Source: PALSA-505 sp036501145
Lineage (GTDB): Bacteria; Actinomycetota; Actinomycetes; Streptosporangiales; Streptosporangiaceae
DNA length: 64,000 nucleotides
Direction of reading: 5' to 3'
Assembly (NCBI GenBank): GCA_036501145.1
Contig: DASYAV010000249.1
Coordinates: 1 to 64,000, forward strand
Shown: positions 33,967-41,807 of the stretch, piece after piece
Numbering within the stretch: position 1 is the stretch's first letter
Layout of the letters: every line of letters starts with the position of its first letter
Position numbers and translations under genes: made by a program
The notes under the pieces: model-generated
What the model saw: only the letters and a program-made list of their open reading frames with translations
The model's database searches: none
What the model was told of the DNA's origin: nothing

Positions 33967-35430
33967 GTGAACCGTCACCTGGCGATGCCCGCTGTGGTGG
34001 CCCTGGCCGGGATGGCCGTGCTGGTGGGCGCCGCGGCCTGTGCGGGCACCCCCGCGGGCAGCCGGAGCGCTCAGTGCCCCCGGCGGGCGGCCGGTGCTTC
34101 CGGATCCGTGGTCAGCCAGGGCCACGGCGCGTCTTTCGACTCGGTGTCGTGCGCCTCGGCCGGCAACTGCACCGCGGGCGGGCAGTATTCCGGCGGTTCC
34201 AGGCGCCAGCAAGGGCTCGTCGTCAGCCAGGTCCACGGTGCCTGGGGCGAAGCGGCGGACATTCCCGGCCTCGCCGCACTCAACACCTGGGGCGACGCAG
34301 AGGTCAGCGTGGTGTCGTGTGGCTCAGCCGGCAACTGCGGCGTGGGCGGCGACTACACCAATGGCCTGATCTATGCGGACACTCACTACCAGCAGAATGC
34401 CTCGCAAGCGTTTGTGGCCAGCGAGGTCAACGGCGTGTGGTGCACGGCCGAGGAGATTCCCGGCCTCGCCGCACTCAACGAGGGCAAGGACGCCGGCCTC
34501 AGCTCGATGTCGTGCCCCTCGGCGGGCAACTGCGGCGCGGTCGGCTCCTACTCCAGCCTCGCCCCCAACCAGAGCCAAACCGAGTCCAGCGAGGGGTTCG
34601 TGGTCAGCCAGATGAACGGGATCTGGGGCCGGGCGCGGCCGGTCCCTGGCAGTTCCGGGCTCAACTCGGCGTCATGTGTTTCGCCGGGCAACTGCACCGC
34701 GGTCGGGGACTACAACGCCCCCGGCTCAGCACGCGCAAGCGTGTTCGTGATCAGCCAGACGCGTGGGGTGTGGGGAAGGCCGGACGCGGTTCCCGGCTTC
34801 GCCGCGCTCAACCAGGGCGCCAACGGTGACATCTACTCCGTCTCGTGTGCCTCGGCCGGCAACTGCAGCTCAACCGGATTTTACACCGACAGCGCCGCCC
34901 GCGATCAGGCGTTCGTGGTGAACGAGAGGCACGGGATCTGGCAGCAGGCGCGGCAGATCCCCGGGACCAGCGCCCCCAGCCATACAGATGTGGAACCCGG
35001 CCCGGTGTCGTGCGGGTCACCGGGCAACTGCACCGCGGGCGGGCTGTGGATCTCCAGCGGCTCCAGCGCCCAGCAAGCCTTCCTGGCCAGCCAGGTCAAC
35101 GGCGTGTGGAAACCTGCCGAAGACGTCCGCGGCACCATGGTCAGCCAGGGCGGCAACTCTCAGGTCGCCGCCATATCGTGTGCCTCCGCGGGCAGCTGCA
35201 CCGCGGTCGGGTCCTACGGCGGCGACGGCCAGCTGACGTTCGCGGTCAGCGAGGTCCGCGGGGTCTGGGGGGCAGCGCAGCAGATTCCCCACGTCGCCGG
35301 GGATCTGACCCCGGTGTCGTGTGCCGCGCCGGGCAACTGCGCCGTGGCCGGGTCCTCCGGTTACCTGGCCAGCCAGGTCAACGGGGTGTGGGGCAAGGCG
35401 GTGCGGCTCCGCCCGCCGGCGCACTCATGA
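33967..35430 (+). CDS. Secreted protein with eight cysteine-paired repeats
   Basis: This 487-aa exported protein has a signal sequence (residues 1-25) ending in AAAC, a weak lipobox candidate. The body consists of eight repeats of about 50 residues. Each has SCxSxGNCxAxGxY, then a strand reading FVxSQVNGVWGxA and an IPG turn. The two Cys in each unit (spaced CxxxxxC) are ideally placed for a disulfide; beta-propeller geometry is likely. I do not recognise a named domain or catalytic residue. Repeat DNA shows lower sequence constraint but normal codon use. A related seven-repeat protein lies at 47153-48337. The role could be adhesion or ligand binding; this is inference. Confidence 0.75.
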   Translation: MNRHLAMPAVVALAGMAVLVGAAACAGTPAGSRSAQCPRRAAGASGSVVSQGHGASFDSVSCASAGNCTAGGQYSGGSRRQQGLVVSQVHGAWGEAADIPGLAALNTWGDAEVSVVSCGSAGNCGVGGDYTNGLIYADTHYQQNASQAFVASEVNGVWCTAEEIPGLAALNEGKDAGLSSMSCPSAGNCGAVGSYSSLAPNQSQTESSEGFVVSQMNGIWGRARPVPGSSGLNSASCVSPGNCTAVGDYNAPGSARASVFVISQTRGVWGRPDAVPGFAALNQGANGDIYSVSCASAGNCSSTGFYTDSAARDQAFVVNERHGIWQQARQIPGTSAPSHTDVEPGPVSCGSPGNCTAGGLWISSGSSAQQAFLASQVNGVWKPAEDVRGTMVSQGGNSQVAAISCASAGSCTAVGSYGGDGQLTFAVSEVRGVWGAAQQIPHVAGDLTPVSCAAPGNCAVAGSSGYLASQVNGVWGKAVRLRPPAHS

Positions 35431-35443
35431 CGGGCAACCCCGC

Positions 35444-36352
35444 TCAGCCGGCGCCGCTGGCCTCCCGCAGGTAGTCCACGGCCATGGTGGCCGCCTCGCC
35501 GATGAAGTGGTCGCGGGCCGGGACCCGGGACGCCGCGTCGGCCGCGGTGGTGAACACGGCCACCGCGTACCGCCCACCGCCGGCGTACTCCACCACACCC
35601 GCCTCGTTGCGGACCGTCGGCAGCGTGCCGGTCTTGGCGCTGATCTTGACGCTCGCGCCGGGGAAGCCACTGCTCAGCCGGTGCGGCCAGACCTGCAGGC
35701 CAAGCCACCGGCGGACGTTCGCGCAGGCCGGGGCGGCGGCCGCCTCGTCCCGCCAGACCATCCCGAGCAGCCGGGTCATCTCCTCCGGCGTGGTCCGGCA
35801 GGTCTGCTCGGGCTGCAGGGCGCGCAACGCCCGGATCCGGTCCAGCGGGAGGTCCTCCAGGGAACGCTCGTCGTCGTCGTAGTCCAGTGCGAGGTCCTGG
35901 CGCACGCCGTCCAGGATTTCTTTACAGTCCTGCGGGACCGCGGTGGCCTTCAGCCCGAGCCGGGACAGCAGCTCAGCCACGGCGGGCTTGCCCACCGTGG
36001 CCAGCACCAGGTCGGTGGCCACGTTGTCGCTGATCCCGATCATCAGCAGGGCGAGCTCGTCCAGCGCGAGCCGGGCCGGATTCCGGAACGTGGCCAGCCC
36101 GTAGGGGGACGGCGGCCCGGTGCTGGGCAGGACGGTGAACTCCTGCGCCAGGTCCAGCTCGCCGCGGTGCACCCGGTCGGCCAGCGCGACCGCGACCGGG
36201 ACCTTGAACACCGACGCGGTCACCACCGGGTCGTGTTCGCCGATGCCGGCCGCGGCGTCCCCGTCGACCTGGCAGGCATGCAGCCTGACCTGGACGCCCA
36301 CCTCCGCGGCACGCTCCTCGATGGCCTGCTTCACTCCGGACCACGTCTGCAC
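35444..36352 (-). CDS. Class A beta-lactamase-like serine hydrolase, no signal peptide
   Basis: This 302-aa protein has all three class A motifs: S47-V-F-K50, S108-D-N110 and K239-T-G241. The omega-loop Glu of true beta-lactamases (E166) is not evident in the LDYDDDERSLEDLP region. The start GTG 36352 has GGGAGG seven bases upstream and gives a protein without a signal peptide, so it should be cytoplasmic. Enzymes of this kind without export often act as esterases or peptidases; drug resistance is not implied. Convergent with the repeat protein (13 bp apart) and divergent from the S9 peptidase. Confidence 0.82.
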   Translation of the reverse strand: MQTWSGVKQAIEERAAEVGVQVRLHACQVDGDAAAGIGEHDPVVTASVFKVPVAVALADRVHRGELDLAQEFTVLPSTGPPSPYGLATFRNPARLALDELALLMIGISDNVATDLVLATVGKPAVAELLSRLGLKATAVPQDCKEILDGVRQDLALDYDDDERSLEDLPLDRIRALRALQPEQTCRTTPEEMTRLLGMVWRDEAAAAPACANVRRWLGLQVWPHRLSSGFPGASVKISAKTGTLPTVRNEAGVVEYAGGGRYAVAVFTTAADAASRVPARDHFIGEAATMAVDYLREASGAG

Positions 36353-36504
36353 CGAACGCCTCCCATGCCTAGCGCCTGTCTCGCCCTGCCGCCATCCTCG
36401 CGGCCGGCCCGCACGGCGGCATGGTCGCTGCCGACGAATCCGGCCGCACACTTTCGTGTGGCCGCCCCGATGGCCGGCCGCCGGGCAGGGCCGATGATGG
36501 CACT

Positions 36505-38628
36505 GTGACGGACACGGCGCAGACCAGGCAGCAGCAGACCGGGCAGCAGGATGCCCCGGCCGGTGACGCCGGGGCGGGCCCGCGGCGGGCGGCCGGGCTG
36601 GACGACGTGTACGCGCTGGAGCTGCCGGCGCAGCCGGCAATGTCACCCGACGGCACCCGGGTCGTCTACGTGCTGCGCACCGCCGACGCCGAGGCCGACG
36701 CGGAGCACAGCTCGCTGTGGCAGGTGCCCGCCGGCGGCGGCGATCCGGCCCGGCTGACCCGCGGGCCGGCCGACACCGCGCCGGCCTGGTCACCGGACGG
36801 CAGCCACGTCGCGTTTCTGCGCGGGGGCGACGCCCCGGCGCAGGTGTGGCTGCTGCCGGCCACGGCCGGCGAGCCGCGGCAGCTGACTGAGCTGCCACTG
36901 GGCGCCGGGGCGCCGCGGTGGAGCCCGGATGGGGCCAGGATCGCGTTCACCGCGCCCACCGCGCTGGGCGAAGAGGCACCGGGCGGCGACCTGGCCGCAG
37001 GGCGCCTGCCCGGCCAGAAAGACAGGGCGGCCGCACCTGGCGCTCTCGCTGGGCCGGCCGTCATCGACCGTCTCGGCTACAAGGCGGACGGGTCCGGCCT
37101 GCTGGCCGGGCTGTTCAGCCACCTGCACGTCGCCGACGTGGCCACCGGCCAGGTCCGCCAGGTCACCAGCGGCGACTGGCACGCCGGCCAGCCGGAGTGG
37201 TCACCGGACGGCGGGCAGCTGGCCTTCGCCGCGGCCCGCGGGGCGGACTGGGACCTGGCCCTGACGTCGGCCGCCTACGTCATCGACGCCACCACGGCCG
37301 GCCCAGCGAGAGCGCCAGGAGCCCAGCCGCGGCCGGCCGGCGACCCGTCGGGCATCGTCAGCGCCGTGACCTGGGAGCCCAGCGGCCAGGCCCTGCTGGT
37401 CGTGGCGGGCACGACACAGCCCGGCCACGCCGGGCTCCGCCGGGTGCCGCTGGACGGCGGCGCTCTTGCCGGGCCGGCCGACCTGACCGCCGGCCTGGAC
37501 CGCAACGTGATGCCCGGGGCGCCGGGCTACCCCGGCGGGCGGCCGGCCTTCACCGGCGACGAGCAGACCGTCCTGTTCTGTGCCCGCGACCGGGGCTGCA
37601 CCAGCCTGTACGCGACCAGCGCCGCCGGCGCCACCCCGGTGCCGGTGCTGGCCGGGCCGGGCCAGGTGGTGTCGGGGCTTTCGGTCGCGCCCGGCGCCGG
37701 CCGTGCGGCCGTGGTGCTCGCCGACCCGGCCTCGTTCGGCGAGGTGGCGGTGATCGACCTGCCGGCCGGCCTCGGCCAGGGCCAGGACGGCGCCGGGGTG
37801 CGGGTGCTGACCGGCCACACCAGGCGCGCGCTCCCCGGCGTGCGGCTGCTCGAGGCCAGCGAGCGCGAGTTCGTCATCTCCGATGGCACCCGGGTGCACG
37901 GCTGGCTGCTGCGCGACCCGGCTGCGCCGCTGCCCGCGCCGCTGCTGCTGGACATCCACGGCGGCCCGCACAACGCGTGGAACCCGGCCGCCGACCACGG
38001 CCACCTCTACCAGCAGGTGCTCGCGGCCCGCGGCTTCGCGGTGCTCACGCTCAACCCGCGCGGCAGCGACGGGTACGGCGAGAGCTTCTACACCGCCGCC
38101 GTGCGCGGCTGGGGAACCGGCGACGAGCGTGACTTCCTCGAGCCGGTCGATGAGCTCGTCGCCGAGGGCACCGCCGACCCGGCCCGGCTGGCGGTGACCG
38201 GCTACAGCTACGGCGGCTTCATGACCTGCCACCTGACCAGCCGCACCACCAGATTCAGCGCCGCGGTGGCCGGCGGCACGGTGTGCGACCTGGCCAGCAT
38301 GGCGGGCACCTCGGACGTCGGGCACGGCCTCGCCGTGCTCGAGCTTGGCGCGACGCCGGCCGAAGACCCTGACCTGATCGCCGCCCAGTCGCCGATCGAG
38401 CGGGTCGGCCAGGTGACCACGCCCACGCTGCTGCTGCACGGTGGCGCCGACGACCGGTGCCCGCCCGGCCAGGCCGAGGAGTGGTTCACCGCGCTGCGGG
38501 CACGCCGGGTGCCCACCCGGCTGGTGCTCTACCCGGGCAGCTCGCACCTGTTCATCCTGGAGGGCCGGCCCTCGCACCGCGCCGACTACGGCCGGCGGCT
38601 GATCGACTGGGTCTGCGAGCACACCTAG
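36505..38628 (+). CDS. S9-family serine peptidase (acylaminoacyl-peptidase type)
   Basis: This 707-aa cytoplasmic peptidase has an N-terminal WD40-like beta-propeller (about 35-420) with PAWSPDGSHVAF, PRWSPDGARIAF and PEWSPDGGQLAF repeats. A C-terminal alpha/beta-hydrolase (about 450-707) carries the nucleophile Ser in TGYSYGGFMTC, Asp in GGADDRCPPGQ and His in YPGSSHLF. It removes N-terminal acylated residues or short peptides. It fits thematically with the acyl-amino-acid genes 3 kb upstream but is not in their operon. GTG 36505 is chosen because the upstream frame is Gly/Arg-rich and lacks homology; the RBS is weak. Confidence 0.88.
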   Translation: MTDTAQTRQQQTGQQDAPAGDAGAGPRRAAGLDDVYALELPAQPAMSPDGTRVVYVLRTADAEADAEHSSLWQVPAGGGDPARLTRGPADTAPAWSPDGSHVAFLRGGDAPAQVWLLPATAGEPRQLTELPLGAGAPRWSPDGARIAFTAPTALGEEAPGGDLAAGRLPGQKDRAAAPGALAGPAVIDRLGYKADGSGLLAGLFSHLHVADVATGQVRQVTSGDWHAGQPEWSPDGGQLAFAAARGADWDLALTSAAYVIDATTAGPARAPGAQPRPAGDPSGIVSAVTWEPSGQALLVVAGTTQPGHAGLRRVPLDGGALAGPADLTAGLDRNVMPGAPGYPGGRPAFTGDEQTVLFCARDRGCTSLYATSAAGATPVPVLAGPGQVVSGLSVAPGAGRAAVVLADPASFGEVAVIDLPAGLGQGQDGAGVRVLTGHTRRALPGVRLLEASEREFVISDGTRVHGWLLRDPAAPLPAPLLLDIHGGPHNAWNPAADHGHLYQQVLAARGFAVLTLNPRGSDGYGESFYTAAVRGWGTGDERDFLEPVDELVAEGTADPARLAVTGYSYGGFMTCHLTSRTTRFSAAVAGGTVCDLASMAGTSDVGHGLAVLELGATPAEDPDLIAAQSPIERVGQVTTPTLLLHGGADDRCPPGQAEEWFTALRARRVPTRLVLYPGSSHLFILEGRPSHRADYGRRLIDWVCEHT

Positions 38629-38654
38629 CGGGCGAGCCAGGCCAGGCTGGCGGC

Positions 38655-39003
38655 TTAGCTGGCCGCCGCTCCCGGCGACCGCAGATGGTCGCGGTACCAG
38701 CCGATCTTCTGCCACAGCTAATCGTGCTGCCGGCTGAGCTGGGCGATATGGGCGGTGACGCGCTCCTCGTGCCGGAGAAGGAACTCGAGCCGCACGTCTG
38801 CGGTGTCCTCGCCTTGCTGAGCGAGCTGGGGGTAGCGGCGGATCTCCTCCAGCGGCATCCCGGTATCCCGGTATCCGCAAGTAGCGCACAGTCTCCAGCC
38901 ACTCCACGTCCGCCGTGCTGAACCGCCGCCGGCCGCCAGAATCCCGGCCCACGCGGCCCAGCACGCCGATGCGCTCGTAATAGCGCAGCGTGTCGAGGCT
39001 GAT
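38655..39003 (-). pseudogene. MerR-family regulator remnant
   Basis: The reverse strand reads ISLDTLRYYERIGVLG, GGRRRFSTADVEWLETVRYLR, then after a frame change TGMPLEEIRRYPQLAQQGED and LRHEERVTAHIAQLSRQHD, an in-frame TAG (38718-38720), and LWQKIGWYRDHLRSP. This is a MerR DNA-binding domain plus its coiled-coil dimer helix. It lacks the first ~10 residues (start and first helix). The frameshift falls at an 8-bp tandem repeat (38861-38876). Three lesions make it non-functional. The truncated 5' end abuts the aldo-keto reductase fragment on the other strand, as if one deletion removed both starts. Confidence 0.8.
38861..38876. repeat. 8-bp tandem repeat at the merR frameshift
   Basis: CGGTATCC occurs twice in direct succession (38861-38868, 38869-38876). 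Removing about one copy, leaving one extra base, restores the expected YLRDTGMPLEE reading. This is consistent with replication slippage. Confidence 0.6.
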
Positions 39004-39496
39004 GGCGGGCGCCTTCGATCTGGGCACGGTGGTCTGGGGCCCGCTGGCGGAAGGCCGTCTGACAGGTAAGTACCTCGGCACCGGCTCCGGCGGCCGCCTG
39101 GAGACTGCTGAGAACATCGCGCAGGACATCTTCGAGCACAGCAGGACCGGCAGTGACGACATCGTCCGGCTGGTGGTCCGTATCGCCGCTGACATCGGCT
39201 GTTCACCGGCCCAGGTCGCGCTGGCCTGGCTGCGGTCGCGGCCCGGTGCGATCGTGCCGGTCCTGGGAGCCACCCGCGACGAGCAGTTGCGCGACAGCCT
39301 GGCCTCGGCCGGCATGACCCTGGACGCACGCCAGCGTGAGCTGCTGGATGAGGCCAGCGCCGTTCCGCTTGGCTTCCCGCACGACATGCTGCGCCAGCGC
39401 GGGGTCACCGACCTCACCTATGGCGACCAGTGGAAGCTGGTCGACGACCGGCGCACGGCCACCCGCCGGCAGGTCAACGACCGGGTGCCCTCGTGA
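39002..39496 (+). pseudogene. Aldo/keto reductase C-terminal fragment
   Basis: The forward frame holds the C-terminal ~160 residues of an aldo/keto reductase: LGTVVWGPLAEGRLTGKYLG, SPAQVALAWLRSRPGAIVPVLGATRDEQLRDSL and a LTLDARQRELLDEAS-like end. The N-terminal half, with the catalytic Asp/Tyr/Lys/His, is absent. Homology begins at ~39007, immediately beside the truncated MerR start. It could be translated from ATG 39002 but would lack the active site. It is not a recent copy of the intact reductase at 57744, since loop sequences differ. Confidence 0.8.
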
Positions 39497-39541
39497 CGGC
39501 GGGCCCGGCCGAGGATCTCCTGTGCCCGGGTCCAGCCTGGC

Positions 39542-40924
39542 TCAGTCCTCCCGCACCGTCCGCGGCGCGGCGCGCCCACCACAGTGCAGGTACCCGGGAC
39601 GGCCCTCGCCGTCCCGCTCGAGGAACGCCACCACCTGCGGGTACTCGTCGATGATGGCGACGAACCTGGTCTCGTCTAGCGGCTTGAGCACGAGCCGCTC
39701 GACCTGGTCACCGTCGCCGCGCGAGCTGGACATGGTCAGCGTCGCGACCAGATCCCCTCCGTCGAGCTCCACCTCGAAGCGGTGCGATAGCCGCTCGTAG
39801 GTCCCTGTGTAGCGGCCGAGATCGATATCTGGCGCCGGCTCGGCCGGTGCGGGCGGGCGGGGCATCTCGACTCCCGCGGCCCGGTCGAACACCCACCGGC
39901 CCAGATCCCGCCACAGCCGGCCGCCGGTCTCGGCGTTGGTGAGCAGGCAGACCGCGAACGGCCGGTCCGGCAGGGCGTACAGGAAGGCGAGCTGCCCGAC
40001 GGTGCCGCCGTTGTGGTGCAGCACCCGTTCCCCGCTCCAGCTGGTGGTCCCCCAGCCGAGGCCCACCCGGGTGCCGGGGGCGCCCGGGTACTCCGCACCC
40101 GGCTGCTGCATGCGGCGGACACTGTCCGCGCTGAGGATGCGGGTGCCGTCCGGCCCGGTCCCGCCGTCGAGGTGCGCCCGCAGGAACCGCAGCACGTCGG
40201 CGGCGGTGGCGGAGGTGCGGCTGCCCGCGGCGATGCTGGACCGGGGCAGCATGAAGGCCTTGGCCACCGGCTCGCAGTGCCCGTTCCCAGAGGGCTTGAC
40301 GTGCCCGACGGCGTACCGGAAGGTGAGCATCTCCTCGGCCACCATGGACGTGCCGGCCAGGCCGAGCGGCTGTCGCAGCCGGGAGTCGAAGGCCTCGTGG
40401 AACGGGCCGCCGGTGAGCTGCTCGATCACGCTGCCGGCCACGGTGAACCCGGCGTTGCAGTAGGAGTACATGAGCCCGGGCGGGTGGACTGGATCGAAGT
40501 CCTTCAGGCAGGCGACGTAGCGCCCGACGCAGTCGTCGTCCGGGCCGTGGTCGGCGAAGTAGTCGCCCACGATGCCGCTGGTGTGGGTGACCAGGTGCCG
40601 CGGGGTGATCTGGTCCAGCGCCGCCTGGTCGGCCAGGGCGAAACCGGGCAGGTAGCCCGTCAGTGGCTGGTCCAGGTCGAGCAGTCCCTCGTCGGCCAGC
40701 TGGAGCAGCAGGGTGGTCGTGTAGATCTTGGTGATCGAGCCGATCTGGAAAAGAGCCCCGGGTGTCACCGCTACCCCGGTGGCCCGGCTGGTCACGCCGG
40801 TGGCCATCTCCACTGCCACGTCGCCGTCCAGGACGGCCAGGGATGCGCCGGGCACATCATGCCGGTGCGCCAGATTGTCCAGGGCCGATTGCATGCTGGG
40901 CAGCAGATCCAGAATCGCGGTCAA
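39542..40924 (-). CDS. Beta-lactamase-fold serine hydrolase with C-terminal lipocalin-like domain
   Basis: This 460-aa protein of the class C / D-aminopeptidase-like family has SxxK in QIGSITKIYT, the Tyr motif YSYCNAGFTVAGSV and the third motif HHNGGTVG. The C-terminal ~100 residues form the small beta-barrel seen in D-aminopeptidases and esterases. It is a distant paralogue of the hydrolase at 22792. The start is TTG at 40924 with a near-perfect GGAGG six bases upstream, and no signal peptide. A 14-bp perfect palindrome 68 bp upstream may be its operator. Confidence 0.85.
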   Translation of the reverse strand: MTAILDLLPSMQSALDNLAHRHDVPGASLAVLDGDVAVEMATGVTSRATGVAVTPGALFQIGSITKIYTTTLLLQLADEGLLDLDQPLTGYLPGFALADQAALDQITPRHLVTHTSGIVGDYFADHGPDDDCVGRYVACLKDFDPVHPPGLMYSYCNAGFTVAGSVIEQLTGGPFHEAFDSRLRQPLGLAGTSMVAEEMLTFRYAVGHVKPSGNGHCEPVAKAFMLPRSSIAAGSRTSATAADVLRFLRAHLDGGTGPDGTRILSADSVRRMQQPGAEYPGAPGTRVGLGWGTTSWSGERVLHHNGGTVGQLAFLYALPDRPFAVCLLTNAETGGRLWRDLGRWVFDRAAGVEMPRPPAPAEPAPDIDLGRYTGTYERLSHRFEVELDGGDLVATLTMSSSRGDGDQVERLVLKPLDETRFVAIIDEYPQVVAFLERDGEGRPGYLHCGGRAAPRTVRED

Positions 40925-40991
40925 CAGTTACCTCCAGGCGGGCGGCGGCCGGTTCCGCCGCGTACAGGGGCGGGCTCGATGGCAGGCTTGA

Positions 40992-41005
40992 CGGTACGCG
41001 TACCG
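40992..41005. promoter_or_regulatory. 14-bp perfect palindrome, operator candidate
   Basis: CGGTACGCGTACCG is a perfect palindrome in the 248-bp intergenic region between two divergent genes, 68 bp upstream of the serine hydrolase start. Size and even symmetry resemble LacI/GntR-type operators. No cognate regulator gene adjoins it. Confidence 0.4.
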
Positions 41006-41172
41006 CCACGCAAATGCGTCGTGCGATCGGCCAACCGGCCCGGCGTCAGCTAGGCCGTTTCACCTACGCATTTCAGAGTGGCCAGTTGCGGCTAGCCCCG
41101 GCACCGGCACTTCCCGTCGCGGGAGTTCAGTCACTTTATGGCCGGCCCGCCGGATGGGCGACAATAGCTGCC

Positions 41173-41724
41173 ATGCGTCCGGAGTCGTTTGCGCGCTGGT
41201 CCCCGGACACGCCGCGCGAGCGCGCCGGCTTCATCGTGCGGATGGGCACCGAAGGCGACGTTGAGGCCTGCGTCCGGCTCGTTGTGGCCATCGGGGCGGG
41301 TGAGGCCGCTCCCTGGCGGCAGACGCTGAGCCGCACGGTGCGTGACGGCAGGCAACGTGCGCTGTTCGTGGCCGAGGCCAACGGCCAGCTCGTCGGCTAT
41401 GGCCGCGTGGTCTGCGTAGACGCCGACCCGAAGGTGGCAGAGGCAGCACCGCCGGGCTGGTACCTGCTGGGGCTCGTCGTCGATGAAGCCTGGAGACGGC
41501 GCGGGATCGGCGAAGCTTTGACCCGAGCCCGGATGGCTTGGGTATCGGGACGGTCGAACCGGCTGTATTGCTTCACCCACCGCGGGAATGCCGCGTCCCA
41601 GGCCCTCCACAAGCGCCTGGGGTTTACCAAGTTGCCGGGAACCTGGATCCCTCCCGGGGGACGCTCCGCAGATACGTCATCCGTGCAGTTCTACCGCGCA
41701 GACCTGGCCCACCCTGGCCACTGA
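41173..41724 (+). CDS. GNAT-family N-acetyltransferase
   Basis: This 183-aa protein has the complete GNAT core: strand VRMGTEGDVEACVRLV, GQLVGYGRVVCV, then the acetyl-CoA motif A LGLVVDEAWRRRGIGEALTRARMAW (R/Q-x-x-G-x-G/A), and HRGNAASQALHKRLGF before the last strand. The acceptor is unknown; the family includes modifiers of drugs, amino acids and protein N-termini. The ATG lies in a region with a CAATAG-like -10 box just upstream and no strong RBS. It is convergent with the NTPase gene (83 bp apart). Confidence 0.88.
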   Translation: MRPESFARWSPDTPRERAGFIVRMGTEGDVEACVRLVVAIGAGEAAPWRQTLSRTVRDGRQRALFVAEANGQLVGYGRVVCVDADPKVAEAAPPGWYLLGLVVDEAWRRRGIGEALTRARMAWVSGRSNRLYCFTHRGNAASQALHKRLGFTKLPGTWIPPGGRSADTSSVQFYRADLAHPGH

Positions 41725-41807
41725 CCAGGTGCCATGCATCCCGGAAGCGCACCCCGGCTTGGCCCGGGCAACGGCGACGGCACGGTCGGCGGCCGGTCGT
41801 AGCCCGG

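Noticed and set aside
37201..39417. 738-codon reverse frame that includes the MerR HTH
   Set aside because: Only the part near 38890-39003 is MerR-like; the rest is antisense to the S9 peptidase, so the MerR is a broken remnant, not a fusion.
39002..39496. Aldo-keto reductase fragment as a recent copy of the gene at 57744
   Set aside because: Sequences outside the general family motifs differ, so it is from another subfamily.
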